From Azonexus hydrophilus (GTDB lineage Bacteria > Pseudomonadota > Gammaproteobacteria > Burkholderiales > Rhodocyclaceae): a DNA stretch of 64,000 bases. Below are positions 51,543 to 61,124 of this stretch, piece after piece. The position numbers and the translations under genes are program-made. Under the pieces are notes generated by a model that worked only from the letters and a program-made list of their open reading frames with translations, ran no database searches and was not told where the DNA came from. Numbering within the stretch: the stretch's first letter is position 1; every line of letters starts with the position of its first letter. Location of the stretch: positions 803,123 through 867,122 of the forward strand of contig NZ_MTHD01000002.1 of assembly GCF_001956855.1 (NCBI RefSeq), in the 5' to 3' direction.

Positions 51543-52393
51543 GCGCTCAACAAAAAATCGCGGACGACAGCGATCTGCTCGTCCGACTGGAACATCGGGG
51601 CATGTCCGACCCCGGGAATTTCGGCGAGTTTCGCCCGTGGACCGCAATCTCCCATGCGCTGCCAGGTTTCCCGCGTCAGCAGGTCGGATTCACCACCGCG
51701 GATCGCCAGCGTCGGACAGGTGATTGCCTGGTAGAGCGGCCACAGGTCGATGTCGCGGTCGGCGAAAGCGGCCCGGAACGGCGCAGCGATGCCCGGATCG
51801 TAACGGAAGGCCCAGCGACCGTCACTGCGCTGGACGATGCTGCTTTCCGTCAGTGCGTACCACTGCGCCTCGGTCAGTGGCCCGAACGGGGCGCTGACCG
51901 CCTTGACGTAGGCCAGCGCCTCGTCGATCGTCGCCCAGTCGGGATCGTTGCCGACATAGGTGGCAATGCGCTGCAGCGATTCGACGGTGATCAACGGCCC
52001 GACATCGTTCAACGCCAGTTTGTGGATCGGCGAACCTTCCTGCGCCGCCAGCGCCATGCCGATCAGCCCGCCCATCGAAGTGCCGAGCCAATGTACCGAA
52101 TCGACGTTCAGCCGGGCGATCAGCGTCACCATGTCGGCGACGTATTGCGGCACCGCATAACCGGCCGGATCGCGCAAACGGCCGCTGCGGCCGCGACCGA
52201 CAATATCCGGGCAGATCACCCGGTAATGCCCGGACAGCGCCGCCGCCAGCGCGTCGAAATCGCTGCCGTTGCGGGTCAGGCCATGGACGCAGACGAGCAC
52301 GCGCGGATTGTCGCGCTCGCCCCATTCGTAATACGACATCCGGTGCAGCCCCGCCGGGCTCAGGCACTGGACGATCTGTTGTTGTTTTGTCAT
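51539..52393 (-). CDS. Alpha/beta hydrolase
   Basis: A 284-residue hydrolase with VLVCVHGLTRNGSDFDAL, nucleophile elbow LGTSMGGLIGMALA (GTSMGG), LAIRGGESDLLT and the catalytic His in GVGHAPMFQ. It is distinct from the next gene product although both share the fold. The N-terminal part (YYEWGERDNPRVLVCVHGLT) is typical of esterase-like members. Starts 27 bases after the comEC remnant. Confidence 0.88.
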   Translation of the reverse strand: MTKQQQIVQCLSPAGLHRMSYYEWGERDNPRVLVCVHGLTRNGSDFDALAAALSGHYRVICPDIVGRGRSGRLRDPAGYAVPQYVADMVTLIARLNVDSVHWLGTSMGGLIGMALAAQEGSPIHKLALNDVGPLITVESLQRIATYVGNDPDWATIDEALAYVKAVSAPFGPLTEAQWYALTESSIVQRSDGRWAFRYDPGIAAPFRAAFADRDIDLWPLYQAITCPTLAIRGGESDLLTRETWQRMGDCGPRAKLAEIPGVGHAPMFQSDEQIAVVRDFLLSA

Positions 52394-52420
52394 CGCTCTC
52401 TTCCTCCTGCCTGAAATGTA

Positions 52421-53764
52421 TCACCGTCCGTGCCAGTAACGGGGATGCACCCGGCGCCAGGCTTCGACCGATGCCCCGGCCGGCGCCAGCGTCACGCGCA
52501 AGGCGCCGTCGTGATCGGTGCGCCACAAGCGTGCTGCGGTCGACGCGTAAAATTCGACGATTTCCGGCCGCGGATGGCCAAAACGATTGCGATAGCCGGC
52601 AGAAAACAGCGCATCGCGGGCGTCGACCGCAGCAACGAAGGCCGGCGTAGACGAGCCCTTGGCGCCGTGATGCGGTACCAGCAACACGTCGGCGCGCAGC
52701 GCTGCGGCATCGCGGGCGAGCAAGGCGGCCTCGTCCGCTGCCTCGATATCGGCGGTCAGCAGCAGGCGCGTCGGGCCGGCCGCCACGGCGAGCACGCAGG
52801 ACAAGGAATTGCGCTTGCCGGTGCCCGAATACGCTGAAGCCGCCGGATGCAGAATCGTGAAATCGACGCCATCCCATTGCCAGTGCTGGCCGGCACGGCA
52901 CAACTCGCCGCCGAGTTCCGGCAGCGACGACAGCATGTCGCCCACCGGCAACGCCGCACGCAACGACGCCAGCCCGCCAGCGTGATCGGCGTCGCCGTGC
53001 GTCACCACGAGACGGTCCAAACGGTCGACACCAAGCCAGCGCAGGTAAGGCACGACGATGCGCTGACCGGCATCCGAATCGGCGTTGTACTGCGGCCCCG
53101 GATCGTAGACCAGCACCCGCTGTTGCGTGCGCACGACCACCGCCTGCCCCTGGCCGACATCGAGCACGTCGATCCGCGCCTCGCCGTAAGGCACCCGCGC
53201 CACCGGCCAGAACGCCGCCGGCACGATCAGCAGCAGCCCCGCCCATTTGCCTGGCACACCCCGCGGCAACAGGCACCAGGCGACGCCGAGGCCGCCCACA
53301 ACTACCGCCCAGGCCGGCGGCGCCGGCGCCTGCCAGACCGGCCAGGCGGCGCACCAGAACAGGAACAGCATCAGGCCATCGAGCACGGCGTGCGCCAGCG
53401 CCAGGATCGGCCACCATGGCAGCAAGGCGCCAAGCAGCGCCAGCGGCGTGACGATGAAGCTGATCACCGGCACCGCCAGCGCGTTGGCCAGCGGCGAAAC
53501 CAGCGAAAATTGCTGGAACACCAGCATCAGCACCGGCAGCGATGCCAGTGTTGCTGCCCATTGGACAAGGCCCCAGCCGCGCAGGCGATCACGCCAGCCG
53601 CGACCGCTGCCGACGACGGCACTGCCGATGTAGAGCAAGGCACCGACAGCGCCGAAGGACAGCCAGAAACCCGGCGCCAGCACCGACCAGGGATCAACCA
53701 GCAAGACCACCAGCAAGGCCAGCACGAGAATCCGGCTCGGCGCGACGATGCGCCCGGACAACAT
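52421..53764 (-). pseudogene. comEC: comEC/rec2 3' portion, 5' end lost at the transposon junction
   Basis: The 447-residue frame keeps the C-terminal half of the DNA-uptake channel ComEC: membrane helices of the competence domain (LAPGFWLSFGAVGALLYIGS onward) and the metallo-beta-lactamase-like domain (LDVGQGQAVVVRT, VVTHGDADHAGGL, LLVPHHGAKGSSTP). Full ComEC is near 750-830 residues, so about 350 N-terminal residues are missing. In the comEC frame a stop codon (TAG) sits just before ATG 53764, and the sequence beyond becomes AT-richer and unlike comEC. The remaining part presumably lies past the window on the far side of the transposon. Confidence 0.85.
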
Positions 53765-53780
53765 CTACAAACAACCTCGT

Positions 53781-53811
53781 TAAATGCGAATACGAACAAA
53801 GATAAATGCGA
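53781..53811. repeat. Tandem-spaced TAAATGCGA repeats at the transposon edge
   Basis: TAAATGCGA occurs at 53781-53789 and again at 53803-53811, a 22-base period. That spacing is typical of TnsB-type binding sites near Tn7-like ends. The 234-base gap 53765-53998 has no gene; it holds these repeats and the TGTTGTACC segment at 53845. Confidence 0.5.
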
Positions 53812-53998
53812 GCACAACTCATGAGTCCCAAAGCCTACCCAGCATGTTGTACCAAAATGAACCCTATATCAGCAATTAGGCATGCAGATGGGGCATTAAC
53901 AAAGCTGCAAAAGCGTATTTGTGGCCTTACCAGCAGGCAGCGCGCCTTTGGTATCGAGAAATTATACTTAGCACACGCAATCGGCCAGGGGGCATAAA

Positions 53999-54874
53999 AT
54001 GATCGCCCCACGCACACTATTGAGCATCGACGATATGCTGCGCCTTCCAATAGGAAAATTCCTGAGCGCTTATGCAAACTTGACTGGCCTGTTGCAAGCC
54101 ATTGAAGGCACGAACGGCCCAGTATGGTTAACTCCCGATAGCTACAGTGACGTCAGACAGCATACAAAGGCGCTCATCGATACGTGCATTGATCTGGGCA
54201 TGAACGTCACCCAGTCGGCGGCACTCAGGGTCTCGTATGAGATCGAACACCCCGAGGTCGATGGTGTATCCGGCAATATTGGGTTTCGTGGCGATGCCCT
54301 TCTTCGATTGAAACGATTTCTACAAGGAACCGTGCATTGCTTTGAAAACGAAGCTGAGCCTAAAACTGCTCTAATCCTGCCTCCTGACATGGCAAAGTAT
54401 TACGATTCGTCGCATCCTCATTTTGGAGAACTGGTTCAAGCACAGTTTCCTTCGGCCGCCTACGAAATTGAAGAAGCAGCCAAGTGCCTCGCTGTAAGCT
54501 CTGACACAGCCGTGGCATTTCACTTAATGCGGACAGTAGAACTTGGAATTCAGGCAGTAAGCAAATGCTTGGGCATTCCAGACCCGACCAAAGAAGCGGA
54601 GCGCAATTGGGGCGCAATTCTGCGCAAAGTCAAATCCGCCATGGCCGAATTCGACTCGGGTACCTCAAAACACTGGAGCAACCCAGCTGAGAGAGACTAC
54701 TTTGACTCCGCATACATGACCCTGGATGCAGTTAAAAACGTATGGCGCAATCCCACTATGCACGTCGATAAAAAATACAACCCAGACGAGGCGATGAGCA
54801 TGTTCATCGCTGTGCGCAGCTTTATGACAAAGCTGGCTTCTCGGATGGATGAGCAAGGACTTCCCAAAGCTTAA
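53999..54874 (+). CDS. HEPN-motif protein, transposon cargo
   Basis: A 291-residue protein with AGGGGG ahead of ATG 53999. The first two thirds are helical with no recognised motif. The last third is a HEPN-like bundle: FHLMRTVELGIQAVSKCLGI, RDYFDSAYMTLDAVKNVW and RNPTMH (Arg250-x4-His255), which fits the HEPN RNase motif with Asn after Arg. HEPN proteins often act as RNases in toxin-antitoxin or anti-phage systems. No obvious antitoxin partner is next to it. Lower GC than the host fits cargo. Confidence 0.6.
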   Translation: MIAPRTLLSIDDMLRLPIGKFLSAYANLTGLLQAIEGTNGPVWLTPDSYSDVRQHTKALIDTCIDLGMNVTQSAALRVSYEIEHPEVDGVSGNIGFRGDALLRLKRFLQGTVHCFENEAEPKTALILPPDMAKYYDSSHPHFGELVQAQFPSAAYEIEEAAKCLAVSSDTAVAFHLMRTVELGIQAVSKCLGIPDPTKEAERNWGAILRKVKSAMAEFDSGTSKHWSNPAERDYFDSAYMTLDAVKNVWRNPTMHVDKKYNPDEAMSMFIAVRSFMTKLASRMDEQGLPKA

Positions 54875-54919
54875 GCATCTAACTAGCGAATGGCACGCGC
54901 CTGAACTACACATCCGTTC

Positions 54920-56185
54920 CTACTTTTTGAGGTTGTGTGATGCCCTTGCCGTCAATTGGGCAGCCAGAGCCTCGTTGCTTTTTGCCAGTTGATCCAAAAG
55001 CTGTTGTTGTCTTTTTTCGAGTTCGCTCTGTTGTGCTATTAGCTGAATTACCTGCTCTTGGTATTTGTCACCAGCTCTATTGTTCAGATAGTCCTGGATG
55101 ACACCAGCTCCAGTCAAAGTTGCCGATACCAATAAGGAAATTCCGGCAAACCAAAGGGCTTTACGAGTACTCTTTTCATCCTCTTTCCATTTGTTTCGCA
55201 TATCCACTAGTGCAGACATGATCATTGAATTAGTCTTATCTTGCTGAAGCGCGATATCGACTGCGGCATTACCAACCCGATCCATGCGTTCGCCGAGATC
55301 ATTCTTCAACGAATGGATCTGTTCGCTCAGAATCCGCTCGGCTGACTTTATCGGCGGCAGAGTGTCAATTATTGGCGTTACGCTTTTGCGGTGCATCTCA
55401 ATCTGCTCAACGGCGCAACCACCTGCCGTGCCCGCTGAGTGCCCAAGCACCGTCTCTACCAAATTCTGGCGCCTATCCCCGAACTGCCGCAAACCCCTTA
55501 TGGACGGGCTTTCAGCCAAGTCTTTCACAGCGTTCCAGCGCGGCGTTTGTTGCATTCGTATCGCAGCCTTGATTGCTGGCGAACCAAGAGCTTTTAACGC
55601 CGTAGCTGTTGCACTGTCTAAGGTGCCAAATACGGGATTGAACTTCGCTATTTCAGCGAAGTGTGGAAGTTTATTCGCAGCAGCCACCCGTTCAGCCAAG
55701 GACTGGCTTTCTTTGAAAAACCCGATCGTTTTTTCCGAAAAGCCCGCCTTAACCATGTTGGCGATTTCTTTGAACGACTCTTGGGCTGCTTGCCATTCAG
55801 CGACCGCATATGCAGCAAGCGCCTCTACGGGCGAATCAGAATCCTCGACTTTCTCCTCATCGCCGCGAACGAGCTTTAGGAAGCCTTGAGCAAACGTCAC
55901 GCGGTCGTCGTCAGTAAGACTTTTCACTTCTTCTTTCGTGACATCTCTCAGCGTCCCTCCTACACCCTCTACCTGTGCACGACCGGCAAATACGGTGTCT
56001 ACAAGTTCTGCGGCTGATGGCTGGTTGGACATCTTTCGCTCGATGTCCATTACAGTCCCAATGTTGAGGAAAGGTGGAACGTAAACCTTGCCGAAAGTTG
56101 GCAAATCCAATACATGAGACTTGCCCGGACGGACGTCTAGTTTGCGATCTACTTCTTGTTCTCTGAGTGAGCAATTTTCGTCCAT
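54920..56185 (-). CDS. Membrane and coiled-coil protein of unknown function, transposon cargo
   Basis: A 421-residue protein I do not recognise. It is acidic at the start, has a helical middle (about 80-300), one transmembrane helix (ALWFAGISLLVSATLTGAGV, about 342-366), then a Gln/Glu-rich coiled coil (YQEQVIQLIAQQSELEKRQQ) to the end. It is divergent from tnsA and convergent with the HEPN gene. The layout, a soluble domain with a late single TM and coiled coil, could suit an envelope-located defence effector, but no motif shows this. Confidence 0.6.
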   Translation of the reverse strand: MDENCSLREQEVDRKLDVRPGKSHVLDLPTFGKVYVPPFLNIGTVMDIERKMSNQPSAAELVDTVFAGRAQVEGVGGTLRDVTKEEVKSLTDDDRVTFAQGFLKLVRGDEEKVEDSDSPVEALAAYAVAEWQAAQESFKEIANMVKAGFSEKTIGFFKESQSLAERVAAANKLPHFAEIAKFNPVFGTLDSATATALKALGSPAIKAAIRMQQTPRWNAVKDLAESPSIRGLRQFGDRRQNLVETVLGHSAGTAGGCAVEQIEMHRKSVTPIIDTLPPIKSAERILSEQIHSLKNDLGERMDRVGNAAVDIALQQDKTNSMIMSALVDMRNKWKEDEKSTRKALWFAGISLLVSATLTGAGVIQDYLNNRAGDKYQEQVIQLIAQQSELEKRQQQLLDQLAKSNEALAAQLTARASHNLKK

Positions 56186-56199
56186 ATCTCTCTACCTAA

Positions 56200-56229
56200 A
56201 CGTTCCCTGCCCAACGCTAATCGGAACGT
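56200..56229. promoter_or_regulatory. Inverted repeat ACGTTCC / GGAACGT in the tnsA divergent region
   Basis: A perfect 7-bp inverted repeat with 16 bases between arms lies in the 54-base gap between the minus-strand cargo gene and tnsA. Such a site could be an operator controlling both directions, or a transposase-binding element. Confidence 0.5.
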
Positions 56230-56239
56230 ATTGCCCGCC

Positions 56240-57076
56240 ATGGGGAACGATCGTGCACCAACGATGCTTATCTACTATGATGTATGGAAACACAGGTACT
56301 CGAGAATGGGTAGATGTTCATCAAGATACAAATGGCTTGAGTCCGGCGGCAGCTTGGACGGCACTTTGCCTGTTCGAAAAATTGGCCCAAGTCCGGTCAA
56401 AAACACCGGACGCGTCTCCACGCGAAAGGCCAATCAGTCACAAACCTTTGAATCTCTGCTTGAGCGCGACTTCCTAATTTTGCTAGACGTCGATCCTAGG
56501 GTAGTGAGAATTGGGATTCAGCCGATCACCCTTCGGTGGGCTGCAGTGGCTGAAAAAGCAAAGGAGTACACACCCGACGTGGTTGTTCACTACGACCCCT
56601 CGAGCATCGAAACCGACCCACGCCTTCGAACCACGCTGTTCGAAGTGAAGCCAAGGGCCATCCTGAAAAGGAAATGGTCAGAACTGCAGCCCAAGTTCAA
56701 AGCAGCAGTCGCATGGGCTCGAGAGCACGAGTGTCGATTCAAGATCGTTACCGAGGTTGAAATCCAGACCCCTTACCTCGAAAACGTTCGAATTCTGCGC
56801 CACTACAGGCCTGATCGAATGGGACTACCCTCCGAGGAAGCTCTTCAGTTCCGTTCATTGCTTCTTGAGCAACTAGCACGGTGCAAACAAACGACACCGA
56901 GAAATTTGCTTGAGATGGTAACGAACTCGTGGGACGAGCAAGCGCGCTTGATCCCGCAACTGTGGGCACTCGTAAACGATCAGGTGATTGGAATAGATCT
57001 GAGTGCACCACTGACAATGGCCTCGCCAATCTGGCTATCAGGCAAAGCAAACTTGTCCGAAGGCATACAGTCATGA
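56240..57076 (+). CDS. tnsA: TnsA-type transposon endonuclease
   Basis: Up to 278 residues from ATG 56240; ATG 56264 or 56306 are possible starts and the homologous part begins near LPVRKIGPSPVK. The TnsA catalytic set is present: Glu71 in FESLLERDF, Asp113 in YTPDVVV, and Lys137 in LFEVKPRA. TnsA cuts the 5' ends of the element so that Tn7-type cut-and-paste occurs. Stop overlaps the tnsB start by ATGA. Confidence 0.88.
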   Translation: MGNDRAPTMLIYYDVWKHRYSRMGRCSSRYKWLESGGSLDGTLPVRKIGPSPVKNTGRVSTRKANQSQTFESLLERDFLILLDVDPRVVRIGIQPITLRWAAVAEKAKEYTPDVVVHYDPSSIETDPRLRTTLFEVKPRAILKRKWSELQPKFKAAVAWAREHECRFKIVTEVEIQTPYLENVRILRHYRPDRMGLPSEEALQFRSLLLEQLARCKQTTPRNLLEMVTNSWDEQARLIPQLWALVNDQVIGIDLSAPLTMASPIWLSGKANLSEGIQS

Positions 57077-58968
57077 CAAAAGCGTTTATCTCTGTATTTC
57101 CTGGCGCAATTATCGACGCCCGCGGCGAAAAATTTTTGGTACTCAAATTTGCCGATGCAGACCAGATTGTTGCGCGTCGCCTTAGCGACAACCGAGATGA
57201 AATATTTTCCTTTTCTGACATCGAGGCAAGCTCTGTCCGACAGACTAACGAATCTGATCAGCAAGCCCATCGGGACTTAGGCACGCTCTCCGAAGAAGAG
57301 AGGGAAGACGCCATCGCCATCTACAATGTAATCAGCCCTCTTCTCGCTAAAAAAGGGAGAACTGCGCAGATGGCGCAAGAAGCAGCGGATTTAGCTGGAG
57401 TAAATCGGGCCACGATCTACCGCTGGATACATCAATTCGAGAAGACGGGAACCCTGAGCGGATTGATGCGCAGACGCCGCGCTGACGCTGGTAAAAAGCG
57501 CCTGCCCGAGGCCGTCGAGAAGATTATCGACAGCATTATCAAAGATGAGTACCTGACCAAACAAAAAGCAAGTATCCAGCATGCTTACCGGAAGTTAAAA
57601 AACGCCCTTGTCTCCCAGAATCAGCCGGTCATTCATTACAACACTTTCCGGCGTCGTATTCGTGCCCTCGCCCCAGAAGCTGTGGCGCTACGTCGGGAAG
57701 GTGAAAATGCGGCACTACGCTATCAGCCAAATAAGGGGACGGTTCCGAATGCGGACTACCCCTACGCCCTCATTCAAATCGATCATACCCCGGTCGATCT
57801 GATCCTGGTCGATGAAATTCATCGAACGCCCATTGGCCGCCCTTGGATTACGCTAGCAATCGATGTGTTCAGCCGCATGGTCGCCGGCTGGTATGTCTCC
57901 CTCGATCCACCTGGCAACCTAAGCACAGGCATCTGTATCTCGAACCTCATTTTATCGAAGCAAGAGCTAGTTGCGAATCTTGGCCTAGACTTCCCATGGC
58001 CATGCCAAGGCAAGCCGAGCGTCATTCATGCTGATAACGCCAAAGAGTTTCGAGGAAAAATGCTTGAGCATGCATGCCAAGAACACTTAATCGACCTGCA
58101 GTTCCGAAAGCTGCGCAAACCTCGTTATGGGTCGCACATCGAAACCTATCTCGGAACGCTTGGGAAGCGAATACATACCCTGCCAGGTACCACCTTCTCA
58201 AACGTCCAGCAGCGGGGAGAGTACGAATCCGAGAGCGAAGCGGCGATGACCCTCCCGGAATTTGAGAAATGGCTGGGCAACCTAATCCTTGGCGAGTATC
58301 ACCACGAGATCCATAGCACCCTGGGCATGCCTCCCATAGAGAAGTATCGCCAGGGCATTGTCGGGGACGGCGATCAAATCGGCGTCGGGCAAATTCCCAT
58401 CGCCAGAGATGCCAACTTGCTACGCATCGACTTTCTCCCGATGGAGGAGCGGACGGTTCAAGCCTACGGTATCCAGATCGACAATATCTATTACTACAGC
58501 GACGTATTGCGACGCTGGATCGGTGCCAGGAAAGCTCATTCGAAGCGTAGTAAGCGAAAATTTATCATCCGACGCGACCCTCGCAACATCAGTTCGATAA
58601 TTTTCTATGACCCAGAACTACAGCAGCACTTTGCCATCCCTTACCGCGACCCAACCCGGCCTGCAATCAGTCTCTGGGAGCTCCATGCGGCGCAAAACCA
58701 CCTAAAAACGCAAGGCAAGGCGGCCGAGGATGAAGAGACCATCTTCCGCGCCTTGGATTCGATGTGGGCCATCGAGAGAAATTCAAAAGAACTCACAATG
58801 AAGGCGCGGCGTCAGCGGGAACGCAATCGCCTGCACGGGCTGGTTCCGAAGCTCTTACAAACGCCCCAATCGCCGGCAGACGAGCAGCTCTCTCCGACCC
58901 CGACCTCTGGAAAAGGGAAAACTCAGAAATTCGATCGCAGCCAACTCAAACCTTTCGATGAGAACTGA
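57073..58968 (+). CDS. tnsB: TnsB-type DDE transposase
   Basis: A 631-residue transposase. N-terminal HTH-like domains (AQEAADLAGVNRATIYRWIH) precede an integrase-type core with Asp237 (IQIDHTPVDL), Asp321 (VIHADNAKEF) and Glu357 (SHIETYLG), giving D-35-E spacing. A Mu-type C-terminal beta domain follows and the tail is basic and Pro-rich. It cuts and joins the 3' ends of the transposon. The start ATG 57073 overlaps tnsA. Confidence 0.93.
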   Translation: MTKAFISVFPGAIIDARGEKFLVLKFADADQIVARRLSDNRDEIFSFSDIEASSVRQTNESDQQAHRDLGTLSEEEREDAIAIYNVISPLLAKKGRTAQMAQEAADLAGVNRATIYRWIHQFEKTGTLSGLMRRRRADAGKKRLPEAVEKIIDSIIKDEYLTKQKASIQHAYRKLKNALVSQNQPVIHYNTFRRRIRALAPEAVALRREGENAALRYQPNKGTVPNADYPYALIQIDHTPVDLILVDEIHRTPIGRPWITLAIDVFSRMVAGWYVSLDPPGNLSTGICISNLILSKQELVANLGLDFPWPCQGKPSVIHADNAKEFRGKMLEHACQEHLIDLQFRKLRKPRYGSHIETYLGTLGKRIHTLPGTTFSNVQQRGEYESESEAAMTLPEFEKWLGNLILGEYHHEIHSTLGMPPIEKYRQGIVGDGDQIGVGQIPIARDANLLRIDFLPMEERTVQAYGIQIDNIYYYSDVLRRWIGARKAHSKRSKRKFIIRRDPRNISSIIFYDPELQQHFAIPYRDPTRPAISLWELHAAQNHLKTQGKAAEDEETIFRALDSMWAIERNSKELTMKARRQRERNRLHGLVPKLLQTPQSPADEQLSPTPTSGKGKTQKFDRSQLKPFDEN

Positions 58969-58973
58969 ATAGC

Positions 58974-59849
58974 GTGGCCATTTCCCCTCATACCGATTCG
59001 TTAGAAGCCCGTGTCCTTAGATTAAAAACTGACATCTGGATTAGGTATACGCGGGCAAGCGAAATCCGGGATCGTCTAGAGGCATTGCTTGTACACCCCA
59101 AGACACACCGCATGCCAAACCTGGCGATAATTTCCGAGACGAACAACGGCAAAAGCATGCTGCTCAACAATTTTTACGAGCTCCATCCGCCAATCCAGGA
59201 CCCCGCAAGCGAATACACGATTCTTCCAGTTCTGCTCGTTCAGATGCCTCCTGAACCCGACGAAGGTCGCTTATACAGCGCTATGCTTGAGCGACTGTTT
59301 ATCGAAGGCCCTCCAAAGGAACCAGCGGCCTCCAAGCTGAAACGCCTTAAGGAAATGCTCACCAAACTGCAAACCCGGATGATTCTTTTTGACGAATTCA
59401 GCAACCTGCTCGCCGGCAGTTACCTCAAGCAACGCAAGGCGCTCAACGGAATCAAGTATCTTGGTAATGAGTTAAGGATTCCCATTGTAGCGGCCGGGAC
59501 CATAGAAACCCGCACCGCCCTGGCCTCCGATCCGCAGCTAGCCAACCGTTTCACACCTGTCACGCTGCCACGTTGGCAGGACGATGAAGAGTTCGCTAGG
59601 CTGATGCTCAGCCTTGAGCCAAAACTTGGTCTGCAGCAGGCATCCAACCTACATGAGGAACACATGACTGCCCCACTCGTGGCGGCGAGCGAAGGACTAA
59701 TCGGAGAAGTCGTGACCTTACTGCGCTTGCTTGCAGAGCACGCCATGCGGTCAGGTATCGAAAAAATTACTGAACCCATGCTCAGTCGTGACTTCTTGCG
59801 AAAAATCGGATGGACTAGACCATCCGAACGCATGCTGATCCCGGTCTGA
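58974..59849 (+). CDS. tnsC: TniB/TnsC-type AAA+ transposition regulator
   Basis: A 291-residue ATPase starting at GTG 58974. The Walker A region is AIISETNNGKSML, as in TniB-like proteins; Walker B is MILFDEFSNLL, followed by sensor AAGTIETRTAL and the RF-type arginine region NRFTPVTLPRW. It is short compared with Tn7 TnsC (555 residues) and closer to TniB. It would bridge target selector and transposase. Confidence 0.88.
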   Translation: MAISPHTDSLEARVLRLKTDIWIRYTRASEIRDRLEALLVHPKTHRMPNLAIISETNNGKSMLLNNFYELHPPIQDPASEYTILPVLLVQMPPEPDEGRLYSAMLERLFIEGPPKEPAASKLKRLKEMLTKLQTRMILFDEFSNLLAGSYLKQRKALNGIKYLGNELRIPIVAAGTIETRTALASDPQLANRFTPVTLPRWQDDEEFARLMLSLEPKLGLQQASNLHEEHMTAPLVAASEGLIGEVVTLLRLLAEHAMRSGIEKITEPMLSRDFLRKIGWTRPSERMLIPV

Positions 59850-59852
59850 ACA

Positions 59853-61013
59853 ATGCTCTCGGACGACCTTAACCCCAGGTTACTGCTCGCCCGCCCTAGA
59901 CCACTGGATGACGAACTATTTTCGTCTTGGGTCATTCGTTTAGCAGCTGCGAATGTACTCAAACTGAAAACCTTTAGTCGTAAGAAACTTGAACTCCCTT
60001 CTGACTTCTGGCGACACGATGTGGATCGGTTCGCCAGTGCCGAGGTGACCTCACGCTTGTCCAAGGTCACCGGCATCACGAATGAGCGAGCATTTTTGAC
60101 AACGTTAGCTGCCTATGAGGGAGTCCTCTACGAGAAGCACACCGCTATTGGCCCCCAGCGATGGCTACTGGCGGTTGGCAAGGGCAGCAGTTGGATTCTT
60201 CATGGACAGCAGTTTTGCCCTCTCTGCTTGGCCACTGATCCGATTCCTTACTTTCGCCGCCGATGGCGACTCTCCCTCTCCTTTGCCTGCCTTAAGCATA
60301 ACGTCCTTCTCATGGACGACTGTCCACAGTGCAACGCAACAATTTCTTTTCACGAGGGCGATTTTCATCAACTGACACTACCCGACAAACGGCCCATGAC
60401 GTCCTGTCATCGGTGTGGCATGGATTGGCGGCGCCAGACCAATAATCCACCTCCAACACCCGCAAAACTGCTCATTGCACAGACAAACATTTACCGCATC
60501 CTTGATGAGAACTATCCCTTGCTCGGCCGCTATCAGCCTTCATTTCCCCACTTGTTTTTCGATGGGCTGCACTTAATACTCAGAGCCCTGAGTTCAAACG
60601 GGCATACGAGAAGCCTGCGTGACTATCTAAGCCGCGAATCCGGGACAGAACCCCATCCCACTCCCTTCAGAACGCCGCTGATTCGGTTTGACGAGCTACG
60701 CGTCAAAGAACGTGCTCCACTCTTGGAGATGGCACAGAGGCTTCTCGAAGATTGGCCGAATCGTTTTCTAGCAAGCTGTCGATCAGCCGGCCTTTCCAGC
60801 ACTTACCTGCTCGAGTACCGAAAGACATGTCCGGCTCCCTACTGGTACGCGTCAGTCATCGAATGGAATCTGAATCAAACCCCTTATCGTCCCTGCGAAG
60901 CAGAAAGGGAAGCTGTTAGGCAATATTTGAGAAGGCGATGGTTGCCGGATGGCGCCAATAGCGTCAATCGCTGGCTCGGGACACATTTCACGAGCAAGTC
61001 TCGTACGGATTGA
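59853..61013 (+). CDS. tniQ: TniQ family target-selection protein
   Basis: A 386-residue protein 3 bases after the ATPase gene. N-terminal TniQ motif LLARPRPLDDELFSSWVIRL is followed by zinc-type pairs CPLC (H further on), CPQC and CHRC. In Tn7-like elements the TniQ/TnsD protein picks the insertion site. Here the element sits inside comEC, so this protein or the next is the best candidate for recognising it. Only one TniQ is present. Confidence 0.9.
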   Translation: MLSDDLNPRLLLARPRPLDDELFSSWVIRLAAANVLKLKTFSRKKLELPSDFWRHDVDRFASAEVTSRLSKVTGITNERAFLTTLAAYEGVLYEKHTAIGPQRWLLAVGKGSSWILHGQQFCPLCLATDPIPYFRRRWRLSLSFACLKHNVLLMDDCPQCNATISFHEGDFHQLTLPDKRPMTSCHRCGMDWRRQTNNPPPTPAKLLIAQTNIYRILDENYPLLGRYQPSFPHLFFDGLHLILRALSSNGHTRSLRDYLSRESGTEPHPTPFRTPLIRFDELRVKERAPLLEMAQRLLEDWPNRFLASCRSAGLSSTYLLEYRKTCPAPYWYASVIEWNLNQTPYRPCEAEREAVRQYLRRRWLPDGANSVNRWLGTHFTSKSRTD

Positions 61014-61124
61014 AACAATTCTGATTCCCCCCGGTGCCCAGAACGTTGGCTTAGAGCCATTTCTTCCCCTGAAACACTCTCTAAACTATGCTTCCAGCGA
61101 CATTCATGCTGATAGAATTTCCCG

